64,000 bases of DNA from Halobacteriovorax sp. HLS (GCF_004006665.1 NZ_QOCL01000016.1:124001-188000), one strand, 5' to 3'; positions 1 to 9,492 are shown, counted from the stretch's first letter. Notes: generated by a model from the letters alone, not told the origin. Numbers and translations: made by a program.

Positions 1-147
1 GCTATCAAATTATTTTAGTGGGATAAATTTATCCCGAGGTGGGAAATAGGTGTTATCTAATTTATTTAGGGAGTTATCTCTACTTTGCGAATTAAAGAGA
101 ATATTTAGGGCCTGACGTGTAATTAGATAGTTAAGTTAAAAGAGCCA

Positions 148-279
148 TTATTCTAGGTCAGATTCAATAGATTTAAGGTGTGATTGTATATTGTCGAGTT
201 CGATATATTCAACAATAACTGCTTGTGCTGTTTCAGCTATAAAGAATGAGAGTAGTAGTGATGCTATAAGTTCTTTCAT
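148..279 (-). CDS. small secreted peptide, 43 aa
   Basis: A 43-residue open frame starts at ATG 279 behind a good ribosome site (AAGGAAA, about 6 nt upstream). Residues 1-20 form a Sec signal peptide: a short charged start, a hydrophobic run (LIASLLLSFFIA) and a small-residue end TAQA. The mature part would be only about 23 residues, acidic and hydrophilic (VIVEYIELDNIQSHLKSIES). I do not recognise a family. It lies alone with a structured leader upstream (300-402). It could be a small periplasmic peptide or the remnant of a longer secreted protein. Confidence 0.5.
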   Translation of the reverse strand: MKELIASLLLSFFIAETAQAVIVEYIELDNIQSHLKSIESDLE

Positions 280-299
280 CTCAGTTTCCTTTATATAAT

Positions 300-402
300 G
301 AAGGACCTATTCTTAGATGTGCTCTGGCACTCCGGAGAGTGCCAGATCAGTCGGTAGGCCAAAGATTTGTCTAGTTGATAGGTCCATCTATCAGTGACTA
401 GA
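300..402. other. structured intergenic leader with competing hairpins
   Basis: Positions 323-346 form a perfect 10-bp stem (TCTGGCACTC / GAGTGCCAGA) with a CGGA loop and no T-run. It is enclosed by an inverted repeat GGACCTAT (303-310) / ATAGGTCC (378-385). The second arm of that repeat can instead fold in a local hairpin at 371-402 (CTAGT..GATAG / CTATC..ACTAG). On the minus strand this would be the 5' leader of the 43-aa peptide gene. Strand and function are inferred. Confidence 0.4.
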
Positions 403-496
403 TTAGAAAATTGCCTCGATCTTTAAATGATATGTTTTTAGCGAATATATCCTTGAGGCATTTTGAAGAATATTCGTTGCTAAGTAATTAATTTTA

Positions 497-1024
497 TTAA
501 GCTGCTTGTTTACCGAAGAGAAAGTTCTCCAAAAGTTCAGTAAAGGTTGCAGTTTGCTCTTGTTTTAGTGGTACTACAGCTTCCTCTGCTGCAATTGCTT
601 GCTCCCAGCTTTGATCTACGTTGCTAATACAAGAACTTAAAAAATTGTCCTCATTTGATGCGTAATATACTGTTTTTGCGTCAAGATGAGAGAAGTTAAA
701 CTCACTCTTTCTAATTGGACTAAAGTCCCAATTGCAATTAACAAAGTGAGTCCCAGTAAAATTGCTGTGCGAAACACTTGAAAATTGGAAGTCGCAATTG
801 ATGAATTTACAGTTGATGAACTTGCAATTCTCAATTTTTGACCCATAAAAGACACAGGACTCAAAGGAAACATTCTTAAAGGTAGTGAGAGAGAAGAGAG
901 AACCTGAAATACTCAACCCCTTGAATTCTTTAGTATCTAGAGTCATATTTTCAATAACTTCATACTGTGCGTCTTCTTGGGCCTCATTCATTAAAGGATT
1001 AAAAAATTGAGTTAGAGTTTTCAT
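497..1024 (-). CDS. pentapeptide-repeat-like protein
   Basis: The chosen start is ATG 1024 (MKTLTQFF), behind an AGGGG ribosome site; an upstream in-frame ATG at 1072 has none. The middle (about residues 35-115) reads as loose pentapeptide-type repeats with Phe or Cys every five residues (FKNVSFESCVFYGSKIENC, FINCKFINCDF), which should give a small right-handed quadrilateral beta-helix. The tail is alanine- and glutamate-rich and ends LFGKQAA. No signal peptide is visible, so it is probably cytoplasmic. Function is unknown; some pentapeptide proteins mimic DNA and bind gyrase, but nothing here shows that. It is transcribed away from the XRE gene across a shared control region. Confidence 0.6.
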   Translation of the reverse strand: MKTLTQFFNPLMNEAQEDAQYEVIENMTLDTKEFKGLSISGSLFSLTTFKNVSFESCVFYGSKIENCKFINCKFINCDFQFSSVSHSNFTGTHFVNCNWDFSPIRKSEFNFSHLDAKTVYYASNEDNFLSSCISNVDQSWEQAIAAEEAVVPLKQEQTATFTELLENFLFGKQAA

Positions 1025-1161
1025 GTTACGTTCCCCTGAGCCTGTGTTGTTTGCAACGTTGTTGCGTTGCATAAATCAATAGTAGTGCAATTGACTATTT
1101 GCGTCAAGTAATAAAATTGCATTAAGGAATTTATTTGCACGACCGATAGTAATTACAACAA

Positions 1162-1198
1162 CTCGCGAGAGTAAAATTAATACGAGAAAACGTATAAT
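1162..1198 (+). promoter_or_regulatory. promoter and palindromic operator of the XRE gene
   Basis: A perfect -10 box TATAAT lies at 1193-1198, 20 nt before the start codon, with no clear -35. An 8-bp palindrome CTCGCGAG (1162-1169) sits just upstream, and TACGAGAAAACGTA overlaps the -10 side. Position between two divergent genes, one of them an HTH regulator, suggests an autoregulatory operator. That role is inference. Confidence 0.4.
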
Positions 1199-1217
1199 CA
1201 GTAGCTTGGAGATCAAG

Positions 1218-1859
1218 ATGGACAATTTCAATAAAGACAAAATTGCAGAATACCTAGGTGTGGTCCGTAAGTATATGCAAGTACGTGGGGCCTTGTCGCA
1301 AAAAGAATTGGCCGAACTAACGGGAGTTGGTGTTTCTACAATGAGTAGGTTCTTGGCCCAGAAAACATCTGATTTAAACCCACAATTAATTGCAAAGATT
1401 ACCGCAAAGCTAAATATACCGCTGCATGAGATAATTGACTTCGTAGAAGAGGATTACTCCGATCATTTCATTAGATTGGTAAAGTTCTACAAAGAAGAAG
1501 GTGGCCTTGCTGATGTTGGTCCAAGTGATCCAGTCCCTGCTAGTGAAGCTTCTGGCCCAGTTTCTACTAACGCTACTGAAGGTTCGTTTGAAGAAACATT
1601 TTCTGATGCTTTAGGCGCAGGAAGTGCGAAAAAGAATGTGACTGCCAAGATAAAAGTAGGTGGAAGAACTCAAAATATACCATTTGAAACTGAGGGTGGT
1701 AGAGAGTTAACAATAAAAGAAAAGCTAGAACAACTTTCTCCGAGACAGAGAGCATACATGAGCGACTTCTTAAATTTAGATATGGAAGGTAGAGATTTGA
1801 TCGTAGATCTTGGTAATGACCTCTTTAGATTTTTCCGTCAAAAAGGAATGACTATTTGA
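1218..1859 (+). CDS. XRE-family helix-turn-helix regulator
   Basis: Start ATG 1218 has GGAG 6 nt upstream; an in-frame TTG at 1206 is less likely. Residues about 20-60 are a typical XRE/Cro helix-turn-helix (ALSQKELAELTGVGVSTMSR then a C-terminal helix through KLNIPLHEI). The linker (about 95-140) is rich in Pro, Ser and Ala. The C-terminal half (KNVTAKIKVGGRTQNIPFE..RQRAYMSDFLNLD) has no family I recognise. It is a cytoplasmic DNA-binding protein whose target is unknown. Its stop overlaps the TTG start of the next gene, so the two are probably co-transcribed. Confidence 0.8.
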   Translation: MDNFNKDKIAEYLGVVRKYMQVRGALSQKELAELTGVGVSTMSRFLAQKTSDLNPQLIAKITAKLNIPLHEIIDFVEEDYSDHFIRLVKFYKEEGGLADVGPSDPVPASEASGPVSTNATEGSFEETFSDALGAGSAKKNVTAKIKVGGRTQNIPFETEGGRELTIKEKLEQLSPRQRAYMSDFLNLDMEGRDLIVDLGNDLFRFFRQKGMTI

Positions 1860-2626
1860 TAAAGTTTATTCTTGTATTATTATTTTCAATCAATGTTGCG
1901 TGGGCCATTCCTAAGGAAGTCCATTTCTTTTTTATTTCCCCAGAGAGCTCAGCTCTTATTATTAAAAAATTATCTACAGATATTTCTTTTTCAAAACAAC
2001 TTCTTTCGCAGACTGCACTAGAAACAGAGTGCGTACCAATGGGTGATGGATGTTTTAATCCTCAAGTTGGTTTTATTGAAGGCGATTCTGGAGCTGGAAA
2101 AGAATCAGCACAACCAAACCCTATGAAAATGATTAATGCAGAAGATGTGAACCTAATTAATTGTGATAAAGATAATTATTTCGATATTTATTGCGGAAAA
2201 GCAATGAAAGAGGGGAAGCCATCAGGAGTAGAGTTTTGGATAGATACAAGTTCTAGCATGCGCTCGATTGACTTTAATGCAGACCCTGCCTACTGTGAAC
2301 GTAGGTCTCTTGCATCTAAAATTCGAACAAGTTGTGGAACAAAGGTAGATATACATATTTTCGACACATCGAAGAAGCAGGCAGGTTCTCTTGATAGTGT
2401 TTGCCAAAACTATGGATTAAATAACCAAAAAAAGCTGATGCAGTGGATTCAGGACTCAAGAGCGAAGTCTGTTTATATTCTTACTGATAAAGATGAATTC
2501 TCTATTGAGCTTAGAGATTTTTTACACTCTATATCTGCGAAAATCTATGGCGGTGATTCAGGGACCTATACTATGAAAAGTATGCATGGTTTTGTTGATA
2601 ATGCTATAGGTCAATATTGCAAATAA
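1856..2626 (+). CDS. secreted protein with a vWA/MIDAS-like segment
   Basis: The start is TTG 1856, overlapping the TGA of the regulator gene (TTGA), a usual sign of translational coupling. Residues 1-18 form a signal peptide (IKFILVLLFSINVAWA). Around residue 122 the sequence VEFWIDTSSSMR has the DxSxS pattern of the metal-binding (MIDAS) site of von Willebrand A domains, followed by alternating hydrophobic strands (DIHIFDT, SVYILTDKD). The protein has at least eight cysteines, consistent with a periplasmic or secreted location. A role in binding a protein or matrix is inferred from the fold only. The domain is short (256 aa in total). Confidence 0.65.
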   Translation: MIKFILVLLFSINVAWAIPKEVHFFFISPESSALIIKKLSTDISFSKQLLSQTALETECVPMGDGCFNPQVGFIEGDSGAGKESAQPNPMKMINAEDVNLINCDKDNYFDIYCGKAMKEGKPSGVEFWIDTSSSMRSIDFNADPAYCERRSLASKIRTSCGTKVDIHIFDTSKKQAGSLDSVCQNYGLNNQKKLMQWIQDSRAKSVYILTDKDEFSIELRDFLHSISAKIYGGDSGTYTMKSMHGFVDNAIGQYCK

Positions 2627-2644
2627 TGATTGTTTTTAGTAAGT

Positions 2645-3688
2645 ATGACTATGCTTACAAAACTACAGAAATGGTCGCAATCCCAACATTCTCATTTGAT
2701 CTGGAGAAAGAATAGGTCTCTGTACCTTACTCTCGTCTCAGAAATTATGTTGCAACAAACAACTGTTTCGACTGTTAGTAATCATATAGAAAGTTTTTTA
2801 AAGAAATTTCCTGACTTAAAAACCCTCTCGAAAGCTTCTGAAGACGAAGTTTGTATCGCATGGAAAGGCCTGGGCTACTATAGAAGAGCAAGAAACCTTT
2901 TAAACGCGGCAAAAGAGATTCAGACAAATTTCAATGGTGAGATTCCTCTTGATTTTAATGAACTAAAAAAGATTAAAGGAATAGGAGATTATACAGCAAA
3001 TGCAATCCTTGCAATTGGTGGCAATAAAAGAGCGCTCGCCTTAGATGCGAATTTAGAGAGAGTAATTGCTCGTTTTTATGGGATCAAAACTATTAAAGGC
3101 GTAAAACTTCAAAAAGATATTTATGAAAGATTTTCGAATAAAGAGATCCTTCCGCAAATGCGTAATGGTAATGCAAGAAAGATAAACGAAGCTTTGATGG
3201 ACTTAGGACGTGTCTATTGCCAAGCTCGCAAAGCCGACTGCCTACTTTGTCCAATTTCTAAAGACTGTATTTCTTATAATCAAAACTTAGCACATATCAT
3301 TCCTGTTAAGGAAAGTGTTGCAAAAGAAAAATTCGAACTAGAGTTGCTACGAATAATTGTAAAAGATAGAAAGAAAATCTTAGGTTATGTAAAGAGCGAT
3401 AAAGAGTGGTTGCAAGGTCAGGTTGAGCTACCAACTTTTATTCTTAGTAGCGAAGATAAGACTTTGAAACAATATCCTGTAAAAAAGATGAGTATATCTA
3501 CAAAGGAATTGAAATCATTTAAGACGACAATTACTAAATATAAAATTAAAAACTATATTCTCGAACTTTCTAAAGATCGTCTTGGTGATTTAGGGATTAA
3601 TTTAGATGATTATACTTTTAGATCTTCAGATATAAATAAAACAAATTTCTCAACGGCGTCAATTAAAGCATTACGCATATCCAATTAG
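2645..3688 (+). CDS. mutY: A/G-specific adenine DNA glycosylase MutY
   Basis: MutY removes adenine mispaired with 8-oxoguanine. From ATG 2645 the catalytic glutamate lies in SEIMLQQT (Glu 33), the helix-hairpin-helix is LKKIKGIGDYTA (about 107-118), and the catalytic Asp is in LDANLERV (Asp 134). Four cysteines (192, 199, 202, 208; spacing C-x6-C-x2-C-x5-C) match the [4Fe-4S] loop. The C-terminal third is the weakly conserved NUDIX-like domain that reads 8-oxoG. Length 347 aa is normal. A TTG at 2630 is an alternative start; neither has a strong ribosome site. It follows the vWA-like gene by a few bases. Confidence 0.92.
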   Translation: MTMLTKLQKWSQSQHSHLIWRKNRSLYLTLVSEIMLQQTTVSTVSNHIESFLKKFPDLKTLSKASEDEVCIAWKGLGYYRRARNLLNAAKEIQTNFNGEIPLDFNELKKIKGIGDYTANAILAIGGNKRALALDANLERVIARFYGIKTIKGVKLQKDIYERFSNKEILPQMRNGNARKINEALMDLGRVYCQARKADCLLCPISKDCISYNQNLAHIIPVKESVAKEKFELELLRIIVKDRKKILGYVKSDKEWLQGQVELPTFILSSEDKTLKQYPVKKMSISTKELKSFKTTITKYKIKNYILELSKDRLGDLGINLDDYTFRSSDINKTNFSTASIKALRISN

Positions 3689-3695
3689 GAAAACT

Positions 3696-4784
3696 ATGAA
3701 ACTTCTTATTTTAATTCTTCTCTCTTTTAGTTCTTATGCACAATTGAGCATTGAAACATTTAATACTGGACTTGCTCATACATATGTACCGCTCGCTGAA
3801 GAGAGGCTACCTCTGATAATAAATGACTTAAAAGTTAATAAGAGCGACGTTCTTTGTTTGCAAGAAGTATGGACACAAGAAGATAGAGATAGAATAATTA
3901 AAGAGTTAAAATCTGTGTACCCTTACTCTCATTTCTCTGAAATTAAACAAGTTCGCTCTAAGCGTAAACCAACTTGTAAAATAAAAAACCTCTTTGGCAA
4001 AGGGAAGTTTGTTTCATGCACTTTGAAAGAATGTAAAGGTAAAGATGGGGATGATTTCACACAATGTGTTTTAAACACTTGTGGAGAATCAATGGAAAAA
4101 TTAAAGAATGATAATAGAGTATGTGCAAATGCTTTATTGGCCCAAGTAGGTAAGTCTAGCTTAGGAGCAATCACACAAGTATTAAATCCATTTAAAGGAG
4201 CTTCTATGTTTGCTTATGGAGGTGGAGATGGACTTCTGTTGCTATCGAGAAAGAAAATGAATAATAAATCAATTATTGATTTATCAGATATATCGACATT
4301 GAATAAAAGGGCCGCTCTTGTGGCAACTATTGAGTCTGTTGAATTAAATTGTACTCACTTAAGCGCTAATCTTGCAGACTCGGTTGCATACGCTGGAAAG
4401 TTTGAGAGCTGGCAAGAAGAAAATAGCAAGCAAATTGAGAGGTTAATAAATAATACCTCATCGAGTGAGGGAAAGAGAATTTTGATGGGTGACTTTAACT
4501 GTGCCTTTGCTACGGGAAGCCTTGAGCCAGACTGGGAAGAAAATTGTCAGCAAATTCTTGATAGTCAATTTGAAAATACGTTTATAGATGAAGACCCTGC
4601 ATGTACTTATTGCTCTTCTAATTCACATAACCCTGTAACGACAAAAGATATTTTAATTGATCATATCTTTAGTAAGAATGTAGACATTCGTTATCATGGG
4701 ATAACAAGAGAGAATAAGATTCTTATAAACAATAAAAAAGAAAATCTGTCCGATCACTTTGGTGTAAGGGCATTTATTGAATGA
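3696..4784 (+). CDS. secreted endonuclease/exonuclease/phosphatase-family enzyme
   Basis: Residues 1-15 are a signal peptide (KLLILILLSFSSYAQ). The rest has the DNase I-like fold markers in order: N in IETFNTG, E in VLCLQEVW (about 55), the GDFN motif (MGDFNCAF, about 267), DHIF and the terminal SDHFGV. These residues bind metal and carry out phosphodiester hydrolysis in the family. A cysteine-rich insertion (CKIKNLFGKGKFVSCTLKEC, about 93-112) is unusual and may be disulphide-bonded. The substrate could be nucleic acid, sphingomyelin or a phosphoinositide; an exported nuclease or sphingomyelinase would suit a predator, but this is inference. The end overlaps the next start by ATGA. Confidence 0.8.
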   Translation: MKLLILILLSFSSYAQLSIETFNTGLAHTYVPLAEERLPLIINDLKVNKSDVLCLQEVWTQEDRDRIIKELKSVYPYSHFSEIKQVRSKRKPTCKIKNLFGKGKFVSCTLKECKGKDGDDFTQCVLNTCGESMEKLKNDNRVCANALLAQVGKSSLGAITQVLNPFKGASMFAYGGGDGLLLLSRKKMNNKSIIDLSDISTLNKRAALVATIESVELNCTHLSANLADSVAYAGKFESWQEENSKQIERLINNTSSSEGKRILMGDFNCAFATGSLEPDWEENCQQILDSQFENTFIDEDPACTYCSSNSHNPVTTKDILIDHIFSKNVDIRYHGITRENKILINNKKENLSDHFGVRAFIE

Positions 4785-6193
4785 AGAAACTTTCTTTCTA
4801 TTTAGTTCTTTTCTTCTTAGTAAGTTGCGGCACTCTACGATCTCCAAAGAATGTTATTCCCATTGACTCATCTCCTCGAGGGGTTCAGGTCTACAATGAC
4901 GAGAAACTTATTGGTGTAACCCCTTTTTTCTATGAAGCGAAAAGAGCTAAGACACATAAAATAGAGTTTCGTTATAATAAAAAAATTATCTCTAAAGAGT
5001 ATAAATGCTCTTTAAATTGGGACCAATCTATATTACCCACATCTCTTATAATGCTACTATATCCAGCAGGAACTATTTTTGGAGGAGTAGGACTTTCTTT
5101 AGATGGGATTTCTGGAGGACTTTATAAATGTCATTCACCTTTGTTTGCTTATACCTCCTTTAAATTTGAAAATACGGAAAAAAAGAAAAAAGTTATCATG
5201 CTTCCTATTGAAAATGAATTTCAAGTCTTTTCCAAAGAAATGTTAGAGCGCTATAAAAGAGAAAATCTAGAAATTGAATTTCTAGATGATGAATTGATTT
5301 GGACTGATTTGTTTGAATATGGAATTAACCATTTTAAAGATAATCACCCTAGTAAAATACAAAGATACTTTTTAAACCAGATAGCTTCAAAACACGGAGC
5401 TACTCATTTTTACTACACTTCAATTCAAAAGAATAAGCAGAAGTATATTATTAATACACAATTATATGACGCCTATACATTAAAAATTGTAGAAGGATCT
5501 TTTAATAGAAAGTATGAAATAGAAGTTCCAGAAAATCATGATAACAACTGGTTAAAGAGTTTTGGGGTTTTCTTTAATATTATTCCAAATGGGTTTCGTT
5601 TAAGTCAATCAATAGATCCAAAGGTAACTTATTCGTATAATTTAAATGGTCAAGTTGTTGAAAAAGAAGCAATGATAACAAAGAGACATCCTAAGGCCTT
5701 CCCAAAATTTATTTCCTCTATTAATTTAGAAAGTATTTTACATCCACAAGACTACAAAATGTGGGATATTACTGGCTCGATCTTTCCAACTGTTTCTGCT
5801 TCATCTTGGATGAGCGAAGGACTAGGAGATGGTGGTACGTATAGTGCATGGATAGCAAGCTACTATTTTCTATTTAATGGAGAGTTGACTGTTCATACTC
5901 CGATAGGTGCACTCTCTGCGGGAGCAGGATATGGTTACTCTCTTAACTATATGAATGATTCCCTTGGTTCTAGTGAGGATAAAGTTCTGACTCTTTTCAA
6001 TATTAATCTGAATTACGTAGCGTTTTTAACGAGGTCAATTTATCTTAAATTGGCGATAGATGCATTTGAGCCTAAGCAAGAAGGTTTCGGGATTGGAAAC
6101 TATAAAGTGAGAAATTGGTCGCAAGGATCTATCGGACTAGGTTATTACTTTCCATCTTTACGGCATCTCGCAAGAGATTTACTAGATTTCTAA
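4781..6193 (+). CDS. lipoprotein with PEGA-like domain
   Basis: It begins with a lipoprotein signal (LVLFFLVSC, lipobox Cys 16). Residues about 25-60 (SSPRGVQVYNDEKLIGVTP) match the PEGA pattern, a small beta domain of surface proteins. A glycine-rich hydrophobic stretch follows (LIMLLYPAGTIFGGVGLSLD). The C-terminal third alternates aromatic and small residues (SAGAGYGYSL, GSIGLGYYF), which could be membrane beta strands; this is a guess. The start codon overlaps the previous stop (ATGA), so it is translationally coupled to the nuclease. Its own stop overlaps the stop of the convergent radical SAM gene. No enzyme motif is seen. Confidence 0.6.
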   Translation: MKKLSFYLVLFFLVSCGTLRSPKNVIPIDSSPRGVQVYNDEKLIGVTPFFYEAKRAKTHKIEFRYNKKIISKEYKCSLNWDQSILPTSLIMLLYPAGTIFGGVGLSLDGISGGLYKCHSPLFAYTSFKFENTEKKKKVIMLPIENEFQVFSKEMLERYKRENLEIEFLDDELIWTDLFEYGINHFKDNHPSKIQRYFLNQIASKHGATHFYYTSIQKNKQKYIINTQLYDAYTLKIVEGSFNRKYEIEVPENHDNNWLKSFGVFFNIIPNGFRLSQSIDPKVTYSYNLNGQVVEKEAMITKRHPKAFPKFISSINLESILHPQDYKMWDITGSIFPTVSASSWMSEGLGDGGTYSAWIASYYFLFNGELTVHTPIGALSAGAGYGYSLNYMNDSLGSSEDKVLTLFNINLNYVAFLTRSIYLKLAIDAFEPKQEGFGIGNYKVRNWSQGSIGLGYYFPSLRHLARDLLDF

Positions 6194-7523
6194 GAGGTCC
6201 ACCAGTCGTAGATATCTTGTCTACTCTTATATATATCAGCGAGGGTGAATTTATCGTTTCTTATCTTTTCTGTTCTTAATTGCTTTTGTCTTCCTTCATA
6301 AAAGTCTTTTTTATATGTTATGGGACATTGCTCTTCATAGGTTTTACACTTTTTTAGTTCAACTAGTGAATCTAGAAGCTCTTTATTATATTCACTTAAA
6401 TGAAGAATATTAAACTTGATAAGATCATTTATTAATTGATTAAAGCTTTTTCTAGGAAGAGCTAAAGGAGAGAGTACTACACTCGCATCATAGGTAATGA
6501 TTAGTTTAGATAAGATTTTTATTCTTAACTCTGTACTAAGTAGAATCAATGACTTTAAATCAAAGAGACCGGGAAGTGTTAGAGTTAGATCAATGATTAA
6601 TTCAGTATTTTCATTATTATCACAAAAGCTCTTAGCTCTTTTTAAATTCTCAAGCCATTTCTTCCAATTGAGTCCTGTTCTAATATATTCTCCAATCTCT
6701 CCTGTAGCATCAATACTGGCCGCAATGGTAACTTTCTTAAAGTGAGACAAGAAGTTTGAAAATAGATCTTGAGATTTAAATTGTGTTAATGACAAATTAG
6801 TGTTGTAGCGAACAATAATGTCTTTTGCCTGTCCTGAATCGATGAGTTTTTGCATTCCTTGCCAGTGTATTTCCCATAAGAGGGGCTCGCCTCCTGCCCA
6901 ATAAAGTTCTCGAATTAGAGAATTATCAATGGCCGTCATAAACTCTTTTTCAACAACTTGGAGTTGAAAGTTTTTTATCTTTTCTTTTATTTCTGGAATG
7001 AGCCAAGGTTCATTTTCTCTAGACCATAAGTGATTCTCGATAACCTCTTTTTCCCACTTCGAGGAGAGTTGGTTACCGCACATGCGACAACTAAAGTTGC
7101 ACTTATTGTTAAATCTATAATCAAATGAAACAGGACTTAGATTTGTTGATCCATCTTCTGCAGTGTTTTTAAGAGCGATGTCGATTAAGTCAGGAAAAAC
7201 CTCTTCGTTGAAATAGTCCCTATAGCTAGAGCTTCCAATTACATTCTCATGACAAGCAGAACATTCTTTAGGAATTTCGCCGGCCAACATTTTTAAGCGA
7301 ATAGATTTTAAGAAATCAGAGTTCCAATGTTGTTCAAGACTAATTGGAGAATATTCCTTTGTCAGTTCTGGAGTGCTTTGTGAGTCTTTGCCTAGATATT
7401 GTCCAGCAAAATTCATCTCTTCTTTACTTGCACAGCAAAGCCTACGCTCACTTTGTGGACTAATAAAAGTATGTGCCCAAGCGGCAATACAAAAGGCGTT
7501 ATTTGGAGTTTTTCTATTCACAC
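6190..7523 (-). CDS. twitch-domain radical SAM protein
   Basis: The radical SAM cluster motif is CNFSCRMCG (Cys spacing x3, x2), about residue 140 from the GTG start. An N-terminal SPASM/twitch-like segment precedes it (FCIAAWAHTFISPQSERRLCC, then CSACHE), the order known for N-terminal twitch radical SAM proteins. GGEPLLW is the GGE motif that contacts SAM. Substrate unknown; relatives modify peptides or surface sugars. The start is uncertain: the frame is open to TTG 7563, but a promoter (TTGCTT, 18 nt, TATAAT at 7528-7533) lies inside that stretch, so GTG 7523 may be used nearly leaderless. It lies directly downstream of RNase P RNA on the same strand. Confidence 0.75.
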
Positions 7524-7577
7524 TTTGATTATAGACGGTGAACTGAACTTTAAGCAAATTCAATTGGATAGAAAAAA

Positions 7578-7927
7578 CCGAGATGGGCGATAAGCCGGGT
7601 CCTGTCGTGAACTGTCATTCGTCTAGGCCATAAATTACTCTATGGCTCAAGCACCTTACCCGCCTGCATGGACTGGCCGCCCTTAACACAGGCCTATTTA
7701 GGCTTGCACCACGTAGAGTTTACCTGTTTTCACTACAGCAGGTATCATAAATGATTCAAGGTAAGGCCCACCGAAGTTACCCTTACTCTCTCAAACCCCT
7801 GTACATTCTTTCTGTTGCACTTGTCCTCACCTCGCGGTGGACGGGCATTACCCGCTACGCTGCCATGTGGAGCCCGGACTTTCCTCCCGTGAAGTAAACT
7901 TCACCGGCGACAGCCTACCCATCTCGG
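7578..7927 (-). ncRNA. rnpB: RNase P RNA, bacterial type A
   Basis: On the minus strand the RNA starts CCGAGATGGG and ends CCCATCTCGG, which pair as helix P1. The conserved core elements are present: GAGGAAAGTCCGGGCTCC near the 5' end, ACAGAAA in the middle, and GACAGGACCCGGCTTATCG before the 3' end. A run of six T follows the 3' end and should terminate transcription. Length is about 350 nt, normal for type A. It is the catalytic RNA that matures tRNA 5' ends. Confidence 0.96.
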
Positions 7928-8081
7928 AATCTGAATTTATGCACTAAGTTAAACACTAAGTCAATTTTAATGATTATGTGGAAGTAAAAATGAAGCTTAA
8001 TTATGTGAATACTTTATCGTGAAATTGTAAATCTCTAATGCAATATGGTAGAACTTTCAAAAATATTCGCAAAGGATTTAA

Positions 8082-9485
8082 ATGAAAACGCTACTAGTAA
8101 ATATCTCTATCTTATTTATTTTTACGCAAACTGCTCAAGCATCTCTATCTAAACTTTCAAATGAATATATTAGCTCCGGTTCGGATAATGAAAGTGCAAG
8201 AATGGACCTTGAAATCAATCAAGTTTCTAAGGAACTAGTGTTCGAATCTAAACCATGGGTTTTAAGTGCTACAAGCTCTCATGTGAATTCAAATTTAAAT
8301 AGCTCACTCACACAGCTTCCTAGTGATTCAAGTTCTCAACTATATGAACTTGGAGTTTCTAAGCAGTTTTTTAGTGGAACGAGCGTAGTATTTTCTAATG
8401 CACTTTCTGACTATGAAAATAACCTAAGTTCAACTTCGAATAATACTGGGTTTACTCAATCTCTTACTTTATCGCAGGACCTTTGGAAAAACTTCTTGGG
8501 AAGAAATGATAAATTGGATAGAGAGATCGCTGATAAGACTTATGTCTATCAAGAAAGAGCAAATGAGGCCCTGCTCGCAAGTAACCTATATACATTTGTT
8601 ACAGAGTATCTAGAGGTAAAAGTTAATAAAGCTCTTCTCAGCCTACAGGAGATGACCGTTGATAGAGCTCAGAAGAGATTAGACTTGATCAAAAGAAGAG
8701 TTAGAGATGGACTTAGTGAAAAAGTAGATCTCTTTAGTGCACAGACTAGAGATCTTGCCGCGAAGGAGAACTTAAGAAGTTTAAATATAAATTTAGAATC
8801 TAGTCTTGAGAGTCTTTCTAAGAGGCTTCATCGTAAAGTTTCCAAAGAGGAAGTAGAAGCCTATAAGATACAAGTAGAGAGTGAGCTTTCTAAAGTTGAA
8901 GGTGTTATTGAAGATAATCAAAGTTTAAAAAGTACATTTGAGCAAATCAATTATTTAGAAAGTACTTTCTTACAAAAGAAAAACTCAGTTTATCCAAACT
9001 TGAATCTTACTGGTAAATACGCTGCGAATAACTACCAAAGTAGCGGAAACCCAATTTCTAACGGAACGCTGGGTAATGAGGACGACGAATTAACAATTGG
9101 ACTTACTTTAAGTTGGAATATGGGTTCAATTACTGAACGTTTAGCTAGGGAGTCTAGTTCAATCTCATTAAATAAAGCTAAAATGATTAATAGAAAGCAG
9201 TTGTTAACATTGAAACAACAAGAGAGCTTTCTTTTAAAAAGAGTCGTTGAAGTAGAGAGTTTACTTGAAACTGCGCTTAAGAGATTAAAAATATCTGAAA
9301 AAACACTTGAAGAATATAATCGTTTATATTCAAGAGGTAGAGCAAATCTAGACCAAGTTATTAGGGCCGAGGAAGATCTAATTGATACTCAGGTCTCTTA
9401 TGTGAGATATCTAATAAGAAGAGATACTTACTACGCGTCACAGGCATTTTTGTACGGTAAGCTAAATAAAGCAATTTTCAAGTAG
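8082..9485 (+). CDS. TolC-family outer membrane efflux protein
   Basis: An AAAGGA ribosome site precedes ATG 8082, and residues 1-20 are a signal peptide ending AQA. The remainder shows the two long coiled-coil helical hairpins of TolC proteins (for example RAQKRLDLIKRRVRDGLSEKVDLFSAQTRDL and the parallel second half ending GRANLDQVIRAEEDLIDTQ) separated by beta-rich parts. TolC trimers form the outer-membrane channel of tripartite pumps. The gene stops 7 bp before the RND pump gene, so the two form an operon. At 467 aa it has the usual size. Confidence 0.85.
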   Translation: MKTLLVNISILFIFTQTAQASLSKLSNEYISSGSDNESARMDLEINQVSKELVFESKPWVLSATSSHVNSNLNSSLTQLPSDSSSQLYELGVSKQFFSGTSVVFSNALSDYENNLSSTSNNTGFTQSLTLSQDLWKNFLGRNDKLDREIADKTYVYQERANEALLASNLYTFVTEYLEVKVNKALLSLQEMTVDRAQKRLDLIKRRVRDGLSEKVDLFSAQTRDLAAKENLRSLNINLESSLESLSKRLHRKVSKEEVEAYKIQVESELSKVEGVIEDNQSLKSTFEQINYLESTFLQKKNSVYPNLNLTGKYAANNYQSSGNPISNGTLGNEDDELTIGLTLSWNMGSITERLARESSSISLNKAKMINRKQLLTLKQQESFLLKRVVEVESLLETALKRLKISEKTLEEYNRLYSRGRANLDQVIRAEEDLIDTQVSYVRYLIRRDTYYASQAFLYGKLNKAIFK

Positions 9486-9492
9486 GCTAAGT

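Noticed and set aside
2626-2710. Alternative reading frame from ATG 2626 before mutY
   Set aside because: It hits a stop after about 28 codons and has no family match; mutY in the other frame covers the region.
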